64,000 bases of DNA, taken from contig CAXXLG010000002.1 of the NCBI GenBank assembly GCA_963674495.2, positions 1,178,001-1,242,000 on the forward strand, in the 5' to 3' direction. The position numbers were made by a program, and so were the translations under genes. Positions 51,747 through 60,106 of the stretch are shown piece by piece. Position 1 is the stretch's first letter. Each line of letters begins with the position of its first letter. This DNA is from RGIG3178 sp963674495 (GTDB taxonomy: Bacteria > Bacillota > Clostridia > Christensenellales > QAND01). The notes beneath the pieces are model-generated. The model was not told the DNA's origin. It saw nothing but the letters and a program-made list of their open reading frames with translations, and did not search any database.

Positions 51747-51953
51747 ATGTACGGAAACGGATGCAACACCTCGATATTACCGATTCTACTTCTGGCGTGT
51801 TGCTGTGGCGGCGGCAGCGATGGCGGCGGCCTTTTTGGAGGTGGCTGCTGCGACGATAGCACGCTGTGGTTACTGGTTATCCTCTGCTGCTGCGGCGGCT
51901 GCGGATTTGGCGGAAGCTGTGGAAGGGACAATTACGGCCCCGGACGCCGCTAA
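51747..51953 (+). CDS. Small Cys/Gly-rich protein, tandem copy 2
   Basis: A 68-residue paralog of copies 1 and 3, with 11 Cys. It keeps the NTSILPILLLACCCGG and LWLLVILCCCGGCGFGG segments, but the Gly-rich middle differs (LFGGGCCDDSTL). It ends GPGRR without the last Cys. ATG 51747 is preceded by TAAGGAGGAATATCTT, identical to copy 3, so the two duplicated most recently. The longer frame from 51687 runs into the promoter and is rejected. Confidence 0.7.
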   Translation: MYGNGCNTSILPILLLACCCGGGSDGGGLFGGGCCDDSTLWLLVILCCCGGCGFGGSCGRDNYGPGRR

Positions 51954-51963
51954 GGTGGCGGGC

Positions 51964-51990
51964 AAGCGGCTGGTTTTACCAGCCGCTTTT
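51964..51990 (+). terminator. Terminator of cassette 2
   Basis: AAGCGGCTGG and CCAGCCGCTT arms around a TTTTA loop, ending in TTTTC. Confidence 0.85.
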
Positions 51991-52063
51991 CATATGCATC
52001 TATAGAATAAATTAATCTTATCATAACGTAAGCAAATATAAAAATGATATACACTGAATTGTA

Positions 52064-52090
52064 ACTATTTTATAAAGCCTGCGTAGTATA
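52064..52090 (+). promoter_or_regulatory. Sporulation-sigma-like promoter, cassette 3
   Basis: AC (52064-52065), 16 bases, then CGTAGTATA (52082-52090). It is followed by a perfect CGAGCT/AGCTCG hairpin in the leader. Confidence 0.5.
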
Positions 52091-52139
52091 AAGCGAGCTA
52101 TAAAGAGCTCGAACACTATTCCATAAGGAGGAATATCTT

Positions 52140-52343
52140 ATGTTCGGAGGAAATGGATGCAACAGCTCGATTCTGCCGATTCTACTTCTAGCGTGTTGCT
52201 GCGGCGGTAGCGATGGCTGCGTCGGTGGCCTTTTTGGAGGCGGCAGCGGTTGCGATAGTACGCTGTGGTTACTGGTTATACTCTGCTGCTGTGGCGGCTG
52301 TGGATTTGGCGGTAGTTGTGGCAGGGAGCCTGGCCGCTGCTAA
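52140..52343 (+). CDS. Small Cys/Gly-rich protein, tandem copy 3
   Basis: A 67-residue paralog with 12 Cys. It has NSSILPILLLACCCGG, an extra Cys in GSDGCVGG, LFGGGSGCDSTL, then LWLLVILCCCGGCGFGG and a shortened tail GREPGRC. The ribosome site TAAGGAGGAATATCTT is the same as in copy 2. The repeat period of the three cassettes is about 383-393 bases. The two hydrophobic segments are too Cys-rich for ordinary membrane spans. Confidence 0.7.
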   Translation: MFGGNGCNSSILPILLLACCCGGSDGCVGGLFGGGSGCDSTLWLLVILCCCGGCGFGGSCGREPGRC

Positions 52344-52351
52344 AGCGGAAG

Positions 52352-52376
52352 TAAAGCAGCTGATTCTATCAGCTGC
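52352..52376 (+). terminator. Hairpin/terminator of cassette 3
   Basis: AAGCAGCTGA and TCAGCTGCT arms around TTCTA. The T-tract is short (ATCC follows), so it is weaker than the other two. Confidence 0.6.
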
Positions 52377-52506
52377 TATCCTATGAAATGTTGAAATGAC
52401 TCTTTCGTACATCCATTGATATTTGCACAGGGAAAATCGCTGATGTCCCGCCGTTTATCGGCATCGGGTGTCAGGCACTTTCCAATGGATGATCGGATCA
52501 CCACAA

Positions 52507-52535
52507 AAGGCTGTCGGTCAAACCGGCAGCCTTAT
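52507..52535 (-). terminator. Terminator after glycerate kinase
   Basis: AAGGCTGtCGGT and ACCGgCAGCCTT arms around a three-base loop. On the minus strand it ends in TTTTG. The stretch 52377-52506 holds nothing else I can name. Confidence 0.75.
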
Positions 52536-52562
52536 TCCTTAATCGCTTTATGATCCGAGCGA

Positions 52563-53687
52563 TTATAATCCCATCGCCCGAGCAATGTTTTCGGTGCATT
52601 CCGCAATGAGATTATACGTATGCCGAATCGCAGCGTTCATGGACATCGGGTGACTTATGATGGAAAACACGGCGGTAACGCCCATATCGTAGACGGGGCG
52701 ATATCCCTTGAGTACAGAGCCCGCGATGCAGATGCACTTGATGTTCTCCTCCCGCGCCAGCGCGCCGATGGCGACAGGTACCTTGCCAAAAGGCGTGGAT
52801 TTGTCCGTTGCGCCTTCGCCGGTGAACAGAATGTCCGCCAATTTTACACGTTGTTTGAGGTTGAGCGTATCGATGACGATATCCGTGCCCATGCGAAGAG
52901 TTCCACCCAGCGCCACCAATGCGCCGCCCATACCGCCTGCCGCACCGGAACCGGGCAGTTGAAGAATGTCGATGCCCAACGTTTCCTTGATTAGTCTTGA
53001 AAACCGCCAAAGCCCCGTGTCCAGTTCGACCACCATATCCGACGTTGCGCCCTTTTGCGGCCCGAATACCGCCGAAGCGCCATCCCGACCGCACAGTGGG
53101 TTGTTGACATCGCAAGCCACCTGAATGTCCACGCGGTGAAGCCTTTGATCTAGGTTTTCGGCGGAGATCTTAGCCACACGCAGCATATCGGTGCCTGTGT
53201 ATGAAAGCATAGCTCCGGCCTTGTCGTAAAACGCCATACCCAACGCGGCCATCAGTCCCATGCCGCCGTCGTTGGTGGCTGATCCACCAATGCCAATGAT
53301 CAGCTTTTTGACCCCACGATCCAACGCCTGCCTTATCAATTCGCCCGTACCGAAGGAAGTGGTATGTTTGGGATTGCGCTTGCTGTGCGGTACCATGGCA
53401 AGACCGCTGGCTGCCGCCATTTCGATGACGGCGGTTTGCCCATTGTCGATCAAACCATAGAACGAATCCACGCTTTGGCCCAGCGGCCCCGTGATGCGGG
53501 TTGTGATCTTTTGTCCATGTGAAGCAGCTAAGAATGCAGCCACCGTGCCATCGCCTCCGTCCGCCATCGGAGCCTTGTCGATGATCAAATCCGGATTGGC
53601 CAGAAGCAGCCCCTTTTCCATGGCATTCGCTACCAAGGGGGCGGACAGAGAACTCTTGTACTTGTCAGGACACAATAAAACGCGCAT
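52563..53687 (-). CDS. Glycerate kinase (GarK/GlxK family)
   Basis: Phosphorylates glycerate with ATP. The 374-residue protein shows CPDKYKSSLSA at the start, the substrate loop KAPMADGGDGTVAAF, GIGGSATNDGGMGLMAALG (about residues 140-158) and a C-terminal LFTGEGATDKSTPFGKVP. These are the signatures of the type I glycerate kinase family. GAGGT lies upstream of ATG 53687. It is a single gene. Its substrate could arise from sugar-acid breakdown. Confidence 0.93.
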   Translation of the reverse strand: MRVLLCPDKYKSSLSAPLVANAMEKGLLLANPDLIIDKAPMADGGDGTVAAFLAASHGQKITTRITGPLGQSVDSFYGLIDNGQTAVIEMAAASGLAMVPHSKRNPKHTTSFGTGELIRQALDRGVKKLIIGIGGSATNDGGMGLMAALGMAFYDKAGAMLSYTGTDMLRVAKISAENLDQRLHRVDIQVACDVNNPLCGRDGASAVFGPQKGATSDMVVELDTGLWRFSRLIKETLGIDILQLPGSGAAGGMGGALVALGGTLRMGTDIVIDTLNLKQRVKLADILFTGEGATDKSTPFGKVPVAIGALAREENIKCICIAGSVLKGYRPVYDMGVTAVFSIISHPMSMNAAIRHTYNLIAECTENIARAMGL

Positions 53688-53740
53688 GGGATTACCTCTT
53701 TATCCGTTGCATAGAATGTGAAAAGGGGGTGCAGTGCTGC

Positions 53741-54208
53741 ATGAAAGACAACGCGAAAAAACAAATCGGGGCAGCTCTTTGGGCCATATTGGCCGTGGGG
53801 TTATCCGCCCTTATGTCCTTTCTGTTTACCGATACCGACTCCATCTGGTACGCTTCGCTGAGCATGCCGGCCTTTATGCCACCGCCTTGGGTGTTTACCG
53901 TCGTGTGGATCGTTGCGTATATTTTGCTTGCTACGGCTCTTTGGCGGCAGATCAAGAACAAAAACTGCGAGGCTGTGTGGGGATTCGTCGTGATACTAAC
54001 GCTGTGTGCGCTGTGGAACTACGCGTTCTTTGTATTGCATAACAGCCTAGCTGCGTTGGTGATTCTGATTCTGTGTGTGATAGCGACCGTCTATACCATC
54101 CGACAAACATGGAAGACGGATACGCTCAGTACTGTTGCCCTGTTGCTCTTTTTGGGCTGGATTACCTTTGCAACCGTGCTGAATTACTTTATTTATATGG
54201 CGAACTGA
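53741..54208 (+). CDS. tspO: TspO/MBR family membrane protein
   Basis: A 155-residue TspO-type protein with five hydrophobic segments. Hallmarks are WYASLSMPAFMPPPWVFTVVWIVAYIL (first long loop and helix 2) and ALWNYAFFVLHNSL (helix 4). TspO proteins bind porphyrins and act in stress responses. ATG 53741 lies about 11 bases after GGGGG, so the start is less certain than most. It converges on the VOC gene with no gap. Confidence 0.88.
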   Translation: MKDNAKKQIGAALWAILAVGLSALMSFLFTDTDSIWYASLSMPAFMPPPWVFTVVWIVAYILLATALWRQIKNKNCEAVWGFVVILTLCALWNYAFFVLHNSLAALVILILCVIATVYTIRQTWKTDTLSTVALLLFLGWITFATVLNYFIYMAN

Positions 54209-54601
54209 TCAGTCGTCTATCATCATCAGTTCGATGCGTTCTCCGGCAGGTCCGTAGCAAAATGCATTGTGGTGTTTGGGCGTGCGGCCTATTGTCGGAA
54301 TCTCGTCCGGCCGGTCGAACCGTATGCCGCCTGCTTTGAGCTGTGCGATCTTTTCATGGATGTCGTCCACGCGCAGACAAAAGTGAATCTGCGACTGCAT
54401 AACATTGGGACAACCTTCGTGAAGGCGAACGAATTCCAGCATTACATCGCCCAGGTGTGCAAACTGCAGCGTTGCCTTACCGCCGTTTCGGGAAATGACG
54501 GCCCTGTCACCTTTTGTGAAGTCAAAATACTGCATGTAGAACGCCAGTGATTTGTCGCAATCCGGCGTTATGATGCCGATGTGGTCCAAACGTACGCTCA
54601 A
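54209..54601 (-). CDS. VOC-superfamily protein (glyoxalase-like)
   Basis: A 130-residue protein with two beta-alpha-beta-beta-beta modules. The start VRLDHIGIITPDCDKSLAFYM has the first His ligand, and the end HHNAFCYGPAGERIELM has the late Glu. This is the layout of glyoxalase, methylmalonyl-CoA epimerase and dioxygenase relatives. I choose TTG 54601 because GAGGAGGAG lies six bases upstream; a longer ATG frame to 54682 would place that site inside the gene. Substrate unknown. Confidence 0.75.
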   Translation of the reverse strand: MSVRLDHIGIITPDCDKSLAFYMQYFDFTKGDRAVISRNGGKATLQFAHLGDVMLEFVRLHEGCPNVMQSQIHFCLRVDDIHEKIAQLKAGGIRFDRPDEIPTIGRTPKHHNAFCYGPAGERIELMMIDD

Positions 54602-54892
54602 TAAACTCTCCTCCTCATTTTCGAATATTTTTGCGCAAAACCCAGTGCGGGCAACGGCCGTATCCAAAACGGTTTCTGCCAAACAGACAAAAAAACCCGA
54701 CGGCGACGTATGGCAACTGCATTTTTGACCGTTCGATAAAAATTATTTTAGCATAGTTTTTTTAGTTCGCCAAGTTGTCATGCGATGTCGTCATGTTGTC
54801 TTGTACATGCACACCTGCTATAATAAATCAATTGGGAATACAGGGAGCGTGGGTCTAAGAACGACAGGACCCCAGAACTCGTTACGGCGGGT

Positions 54893-55099
54893 ATGATCAC
54901 GAACATTGTTTTTAATGATCGAGATCACGGGGTTCGGGTATCTCAGATCCCACCGTTTGTGCTGACCATTATGCAGATGTCGGTGGCCGTTGGCGGCGTA
55001 TACGCTGTTACCGGTTGCTTGACAGAGATATTCAAGTGTAAAGGGCGCGTGATCCGCGGGTCGGTTGTGGCGGCGCTATCACGTTTTGGAAAGGACTGA
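54893..55099 (+). CDS. Possible small protein upstream of coaX (uncertain)
   Basis: An open frame of 68 residues with a hydrophobic middle (FVLTIMQMSVAVGGVYAVTG) and a basic tail. The ribosome site is poor. It may be real, since it ends eight bases before coaX, or may be chance coding in the leader. The stretch 54683-54892 contains only AT-rich, probably promoter, sequence and a GGGTC/GACCC dyad (54849-54872). Confidence 0.3.
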   Translation: MITNIVFNDRDHGVRVSQIPPFVLTIMQMSVAVGGVYAVTGCLTEIFKCKGRVIRGSVVAALSRFGKD

Positions 55100-55106
55100 C
55101 CGTTCC

Positions 55107-55868
55107 ATGCTTTTGGTGTTGGACGTGGGCAATTCAAATATTAAGACCGGTTTGTTTGACGGCAAGGAGCTGGTTGCGTCGTGGCGCATCGCCACCACGC
55201 TTGAGCGCAGCAGTGACGAATACGGCATCCTTCTGGTGCAGTTTTTGAATCATTTGCACGTTGCGCCGTCGAATATCGACGGCATCGTGATCGGCAGCGT
55301 ATCGCCGGGATTGAACTATACGATGGATCGCATGATCCGCACTTACCTTTGGAAAGCGCCGCTGTTTGTCAACCATACGCTTAAAACCGGCCTGACCATC
55401 GCATACCAGCCACCCCAGAGCCTGGGCGCGGATCGGATCGCCAACGCGGTGGGCGCATACCACCTGTACGGCGGGCCATGCATCACGGTGGATTTCGGCA
55501 CTGCCACCACATTCGGCGTGGTGACGGAAAACGGCACGTTTTTGGGCGGCGCTATTGCGCCGGGCATCCGTGTCTCAACGGATGCGCTGGTATCCAGGGC
55601 GGCACAGTTGCACCGGTTCGATTTTAAGACGCCGAGCAAAGCGGTTGCGGACAACACGTTGGGCGCGCTTCAGGCCGGCGTAATGTACGGGTTTTCCGGG
55701 TTGGCGGACAACATCATCCACAGGATGAAACAAGAGATTGGCGAGGCGCGCGTAATCGCCACCGGCGGCATGTCGGATGTGATTGCGGGGGACAGTCAGG
55801 CCATCGATGTTGTGGATAAACTGTTGACGCTCAAAGGCCTTCAAATCATCTATGAGAAAAACGTTTGA
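55107..55868 (+). CDS. coaX: Type III pantothenate kinase
   Basis: Phosphorylates pantothenate, the first step of coenzyme A synthesis. The 253-residue ASKHA-fold protein starts MLLVLDVGNSNIKTGLFDG with the phosphate loop. SLGADRIANAVGA and the ITVDFGTATTFGVV motif follow, with GGAIAPGIRVSTDAL after them. ATG 55107 is chosen; the site AAAGGA is about 11 bases away. The homoserine dehydrogenase gene starts 14 bases after its end. Confidence 0.95.
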   Translation: MLLVLDVGNSNIKTGLFDGKELVASWRIATTLERSSDEYGILLVQFLNHLHVAPSNIDGIVIGSVSPGLNYTMDRMIRTYLWKAPLFVNHTLKTGLTIAYQPPQSLGADRIANAVGAYHLYGGPCITVDFGTATTFGVVTENGTFLGGAIAPGIRVSTDALVSRAAQLHRFDFKTPSKAVADNTLGALQAGVMYGFSGLADNIIHRMKQEIGEARVIATGGMSDVIAGDSQAIDVVDKLLTLKGLQIIYEKNV

Positions 55869-55881
55869 CGGAGGGATACGG

Positions 55882-57156
55882 ATGAAACAACGCATTGCTC
55901 TTTTGGGGGCGGGTACGGTGGGTACCGGCGTATGCAAGCTGATTGCGCAGAACGGCGCGCTGATGGCGCAGAATCATGGCGTGGACATTGAAATTGCCAA
56001 AATTCTGGTGCGCGATCTAAACAAGGAACACACCGGCGTCCCCGCAGATTTATTAACGGAGGATTTTAACGAGATTCTGACCGATCCCAGCATCGTGCTG
56101 ATCGCGGAAGCGATGGGTGGAACCGATCCCGCGCTTGACTATGCATTAAAGTCTTTACAGGCAAAAAAATGCTATGTGACGGCGAACAAGGAACTGATCA
56201 GCAAGCATTTTGAAACGCTGGAACAGACGGCACGGGACAACGGTGTGGGCCTGTATTTCGAACCCAGTGTAGCCGGGGCCATTCCGGTGATCAAGGCGTT
56301 GACCGATTCGCTGGCGGCCAACCGTATTGTAAGCATGATGGGTATCATCAACGGCACAACCAACTACATCATGAGCAAGATGAGCCACGAATGTTTGGAT
56401 TACGAGGTGGCACTTGGTCAGGCGCAGGAACTCGGCTATGCCGAACCCGATCCCACCAACGATGTGGAAGGGTATGATGCGCGCTTTAAGCTGGCGATTT
56501 TGGCATCGCTGGCGTTTAGAAAACGCGTGTTTGTGGAGGATGTTCTGTGCGAGGGAATAACCAACATCACCGCAGAGGATGTACGCATTGCCAGAGAATT
56601 TGGTTTTGGTATCAAGCTTTTGGCCATCGGCAAGATGGATGAGAACGACAAGGTGCAGGTGCGCGTACATCCCACCATGCTGCCGCTTGACCATCCGCTG
56701 TGCTCTGTACACGATGTGTTCAACGCGGTGTTTATCAAAGCCAGCGCCGCGGGCGAGATGATGTTTTATGGACGCGGGGCGGGGGATATGCCCACCGCCA
56801 GCGCCATGGTGGCCGATATACTGCATGCTCTGATGCAGTCCACGCGCAGGCGGTATAACTGGGCATGGGAGGGCGCGCCCAAAGCGGACATTGCAAAGGA
56901 TTGGCAGAGCGCGTTTTTCATTCATACCCGTGCCAAGGATGAACCGCGCGTGCTGGGCCGCATTGCCGGTATACTGGGCGATCACGGCGTGTCCATTGAA
57001 GCGGTGATGCAAAGGGGCAAAGCGGGGAAGGATGGCACGGTGCCGGTGGTATTCATTACGCATGTCACCAGCGAAAAGGCCTGCCGTGCTGCGATCGAAC
57101 AGATCAAGCAAACGGCCATCATCAAGGTTGTCAGCATTATCCGCGTAGAGCAATAA
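55882..57156 (+). CDS. hom: Homoserine dehydrogenase (with ACT domain)
   Basis: Reduces aspartate semialdehyde to homoserine. The 424-residue protein has the Rossmann motif LLGAGTVGTGVC, the conserved ANKELIS, GIINGTTNYI and the EPDPTNDVEGYDARFKLAILASL catalytic stretch. A C-terminal ACT domain (about 350-424, RVLGRIAGILGDHGVSIE) suggests feedback by threonine. GGAGGG precedes ATG 55882. A cupin and a tautomerase gene follow closely. Confidence 0.96.
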   Translation: MKQRIALLGAGTVGTGVCKLIAQNGALMAQNHGVDIEIAKILVRDLNKEHTGVPADLLTEDFNEILTDPSIVLIAEAMGGTDPALDYALKSLQAKKCYVTANKELISKHFETLEQTARDNGVGLYFEPSVAGAIPVIKALTDSLAANRIVSMMGIINGTTNYIMSKMSHECLDYEVALGQAQELGYAEPDPTNDVEGYDARFKLAILASLAFRKRVFVEDVLCEGITNITAEDVRIAREFGFGIKLLAIGKMDENDKVQVRVHPTMLPLDHPLCSVHDVFNAVFIKASAAGEMMFYGRGAGDMPTASAMVADILHALMQSTRRRYNWAWEGAPKADIAKDWQSAFFIHTRAKDEPRVLGRIAGILGDHGVSIEAVMQRGKAGKDGTVPVVFITHVTSEKACRAAIEQIKQTAIIKVVSIIRVEQ

Positions 57157-57168
57157 GGAGGAATTACC

Positions 57169-57516
57169 ATGGTTAGCAAAAAAGGTATGACGAAGACGCA
57201 AACGCGTGAGGCGATGAGGGGTGGTCCCGGACAGGTGCATCTGCGTGAGCTGTCCACACCACAAGGCCTGCCACCCAAATGCCGGCTGTTCAGCGAACTG
57301 ACCATCAAGCCGGGCTGTGGCATCGGAGAGCATCCGCATGTGGGCGAAACGGAACTGTATTACATCCTCTCCGGAAAGGGCGTCGTAGTGGACGATGGCG
57401 CCGAAGTTGTGGTGGAACCGGGCGATTGCGTATCCACCGGCAACGGCGCATCGCACAGCATCACCAACCGTGGACAGGAACCGCTTGTGCTTGTGGCCTG
57501 TATCGTTTTGGATTGA
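57169..57516 (+). CDS. Small cupin protein
   Basis: A 115-residue single cupin domain. Motif 1 is GIGEHPHVGETELYYILSGKG (in outline, about residues 46-65) with metal ligands His, His and Glu. Motif 2 is GDCVSTGNGASHSITN with its His (about 84-99). AGGAGG precedes ATG 57169. It lies 12 bases after hom and 11 before the tautomerase gene, so it is probably in the same transcript. Function unknown. Confidence 0.8.
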   Translation: MVSKKGMTKTQTREAMRGGPGQVHLRELSTPQGLPPKCRLFSELTIKPGCGIGEHPHVGETELYYILSGKGVVVDDGAEVVVEPGDCVSTGNGASHSITNRGQEPLVLVACIVLD

Positions 57517-57527
57517 GGTGAATGACA

Positions 57528-57767
57528 ATGCCACATATTGTGATCAATCTTTGGCCCGGACGTACGAAGGAACAAAAACGTGCGGTTTGCATCCCGGTGG
57601 GCAAGGCGTTAAGCGATGCCGCCGGCATTGATCTGGAGCATATCAGCGTATCCATCCACGAGGTCAAGCCCGATGAATGGGACGCCACGATGCGCAACGG
57701 GGAACTGGTAAAGAACAAGGAAGATATTGTGATTCCCGAGTATACCGAGGTGGAAGATTGGGTGTAA
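57528..57767 (+). CDS. 4-oxalocrotonate tautomerase-family protein
   Basis: A 79-residue tautomerase-superfamily protein. Translation from ATG 57528 gives MPHIVINLWPGRTKEQK, so removing Met leaves the catalytic Pro-1; that decides the start over ATG 57522. GAGGTGA lies upstream. The C-terminal HEVKPDEWD is common in the family. These small hexameric enzymes shift double bonds in keto acids. It ends the hom-cupin-tautomerase run. Confidence 0.8.
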   Translation: MPHIVINLWPGRTKEQKRAVCIPVGKALSDAAGIDLEHISVSIHEVKPDEWDATMRNGELVKNKEDIVIPEYTEVEDWV

Positions 57768-57825
57768 AAGGGCAGCGCAGGTGCACGAATGCACGGGACA
57801 GGCATGATTTTTATGATGGGCACAT

Positions 57826-57851
57826 CAAGAGCAACCGTGGGTTGCTCTTTT
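57826..57851 (+). terminator. Terminator after the tautomerase gene
   Basis: GAGCAACC and GGTTGCTC arms around a three-base loop, followed by TTTT. Confidence 0.85.
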
Positions 57852-57990
57852 GATAACTTGAGATGTAGGCTGTATGCGAATAGACTGGCAATAACAACCA
57901 ATGGATTTATAGGATATGCTAAAAGAAAACATTGTATATCAATATAAACATTAAACAACAATGCTTGCAAACAAATCTGACCATAATGGG

Positions 57991-58039
57991 GAACAAAGTT
58001 TCGCATATGTGTTGAAATTTACGAAATCTTTGCTACAAT
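57991..58039 (+). promoter_or_regulatory. Promoter of uvrBA with a weak LexA-box-like site
   Basis: TTGAAA (58012-58017), a 16-base spacer and TACAAT (58034-58039). Just upstream, GAACAAAGTTTC (57991-58002) differs by one base from GAAC-N4-GTTC, the Gram-positive LexA-box core, so SOS control is possible but not certain. Confidence 0.4.
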
Positions 58040-58084
58040 AGGTATCATTGCAGTACATCGTCCGCGCAGATCGGGAGGACAAAA

Positions 58085-60106
58085 ATGGGAACGTTTCGCA
58101 TAAAAAGTGAATTTGAGCCGCAGGGCGACCAGCCGCAGGCCATCGATGCGTTATCTTGTTCTATCGAAAACGACGCGCGCGACCAGGTGCTTTTGGGCGT
58201 AACGGGAAGCGGCAAGACGTTCACCATGGCCAAAGTCATCGAACGAGTGCAGAAGCCTACGCTGGTCATCGCGCACAACAAGACGTTGGCGGCGCAGCTT
58301 TGCAGCGAGTTTCGTGAGTTCTTCCCGGACAGTGCTGTGGAGTATTTTGTCAGCTATTACGATTATTACCAGCCCGAGGCGTATATTCCACAGAGCGACG
58401 TATATATCGAGAAGACCGCTACCATCAACGATGAGATCGACAAGATGCGCCACAGTGCCACCAGTTCTTTGAATGAGCGGCGGGATGTGATCGTGGTGGC
58501 CAGCGTATCCTGCATCTATGCGCTGGGCGATCCAGAAGAATATCTGAAAATGTCCGTATCGCTGCGTCCTGGCATGAAGGTGAGCCGGGAGAGCGTTATG
58601 CGTCGCCTGGTGGACATTCAGTATGAGCGCAACGACATCAACTTTGTACGCGGCACGTTCCGCGCGCGTGGCGACGTGTTGGAGATATTTCCGGCCAGCC
58701 ACAGCGAGAAGGCAATACGGGTGGAGTTCTTCGGCGACGAGATCGAACGGATCAGCGAGATTGACATCGTGACCGGTTTGCCGTTGCGGCTGTTGGACCA
58801 CATGCCCGTCTTCCCCGCCACGCACTATGCCACAAGTCCCGAGCGCATGATGCGCGCGATGGAGACCATTGAAACGGATATGCTTGGGCGTGTAAACGAG
58901 TTTCGCGATGCGGGCCAGTTGCTCGAAGCCCAGCGCATCGAACAGCGCACGCGGTTCGATCTTGAGATGATGCGGGAGATCGGTTTTTGCAGCGGCATCG
59001 AGAACTATTCGCGCTACTTCGACGGGCGCAAACCGGGCGAGCCGCCGTATACGCTGCTGGATTATTTCCCAAAGGACTTTTTGTTGTTCATTGACGAGAG
59101 CCATGTGACCATTCCGCAGATCCGGGCGATGTATAAAGGTGACTATGCGCGTAAGAATTCGCTGATCAACTACGGCTTTCGGCTGCCGGCGGCGTACGAC
59201 AACCGTCCGCTGAAGTTTGAGGAGTTCCAAAAACGCATCAATCAGGCGGTATACGTCAGCGCGACGCCGGCGGATTATGAATTGTCCCGCGCCACGCAGG
59301 TGGTGGAGCAGATTATACGGCCCACCGGCCTAATCGATCCACCCGTTGCGGTATTGCCTGCTAAAGGCCAGGTGGATGATCTGATCGGGCAGATACACGC
59401 AACCGTGGAAAACGGATACCGTGTGCTTGTCACGACGCTGACAAAGAAGATGGCAGAACGACTGACGGAATATTTGGAGGATATGGATATTCGGGTGCGG
59501 TACATGCATTCGGATATCGAAACCCTTGAGCGTATGGAGATTATCCGCGATCTGCGCCTGGGTGAGTTCGACGTGTTGGTGGGCATCAACCTGTTGCGCG
59601 AAGGTCTCGATCTGCCAGAGGTGGGGTTGGTTGCGATACTGGATGCCGACAAGGAAGGGTTCTTGCGCAGCGCAACCTCGTTGATACAGACCATCGGTCG
59701 CGCGGCGCGCAATGTCGACGGCAGGGTCGTAATGTACGCCGACAAGGTGACAGACAGCATGAAGCGCGCGCTTGGTGAAACGGAGCGCAGGCGCAATCTG
59801 CAGTTGGATTATAACCGAGAACACGGTGTCACGCCGCAAAGCATTGTCAAGGGCGTACGCGATATATTGGAGATATCCCGGACGGCGGACGGGAAAGTGC
59901 ATAAGGACCTTCGTGGTCGTATGACGCCGGAACAGATCGCGGCGCGCATCTACCTGATGGAACAGGAAATGCAGCAGGCGGCAGCGGAACTGGACTTTGA
60001 GCGTGCGGCCAAACTCCGGGATGGGATCATCGCACTGCGCGAGGGCAAGGTGGTGCATACTAAGGGGAAAAAGCGCTATTCGGGCGGACGAAAGGCGAGA
60101 AAATGA
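58085..60106 (+). CDS. uvrB: Excinuclease ABC subunit B
   Basis: The DNA-damage-verifying helicase-like subunit of nucleotide excision repair. The 673-residue protein has Walker A (GVTGSGKTFTMA), the beta-hairpin YYDYYQPEAYIPQ, DEXX-box IDESH, helicase motif VI (QTIGRAARN) and a C-terminal UVR domain (about 630-665). GGGAGG lies upstream of ATG 58085. It overlaps uvrA by four bases. Confidence 0.97.
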   Translation: MGTFRIKSEFEPQGDQPQAIDALSCSIENDARDQVLLGVTGSGKTFTMAKVIERVQKPTLVIAHNKTLAAQLCSEFREFFPDSAVEYFVSYYDYYQPEAYIPQSDVYIEKTATINDEIDKMRHSATSSLNERRDVIVVASVSCIYALGDPEEYLKMSVSLRPGMKVSRESVMRRLVDIQYERNDINFVRGTFRARGDVLEIFPASHSEKAIRVEFFGDEIERISEIDIVTGLPLRLLDHMPVFPATHYATSPERMMRAMETIETDMLGRVNEFRDAGQLLEAQRIEQRTRFDLEMMREIGFCSGIENYSRYFDGRKPGEPPYTLLDYFPKDFLLFIDESHVTIPQIRAMYKGDYARKNSLINYGFRLPAAYDNRPLKFEEFQKRINQAVYVSATPADYELSRATQVVEQIIRPTGLIDPPVAVLPAKGQVDDLIGQIHATVENGYRVLVTTLTKKMAERLTEYLEDMDIRVRYMHSDIETLERMEIIRDLRLGEFDVLVGINLLREGLDLPEVGLVAILDADKEGFLRSATSLIQTIGRAARNVDGRVVMYADKVTDSMKRALGETERRRNLQLDYNREHGVTPQSIVKGVRDILEISRTADGKVHKDLRGRMTPEQIAARIYLMEQEMQQAAAELDFERAAKLRDGIIALREGKVVHTKGKKRYSGGRKARK

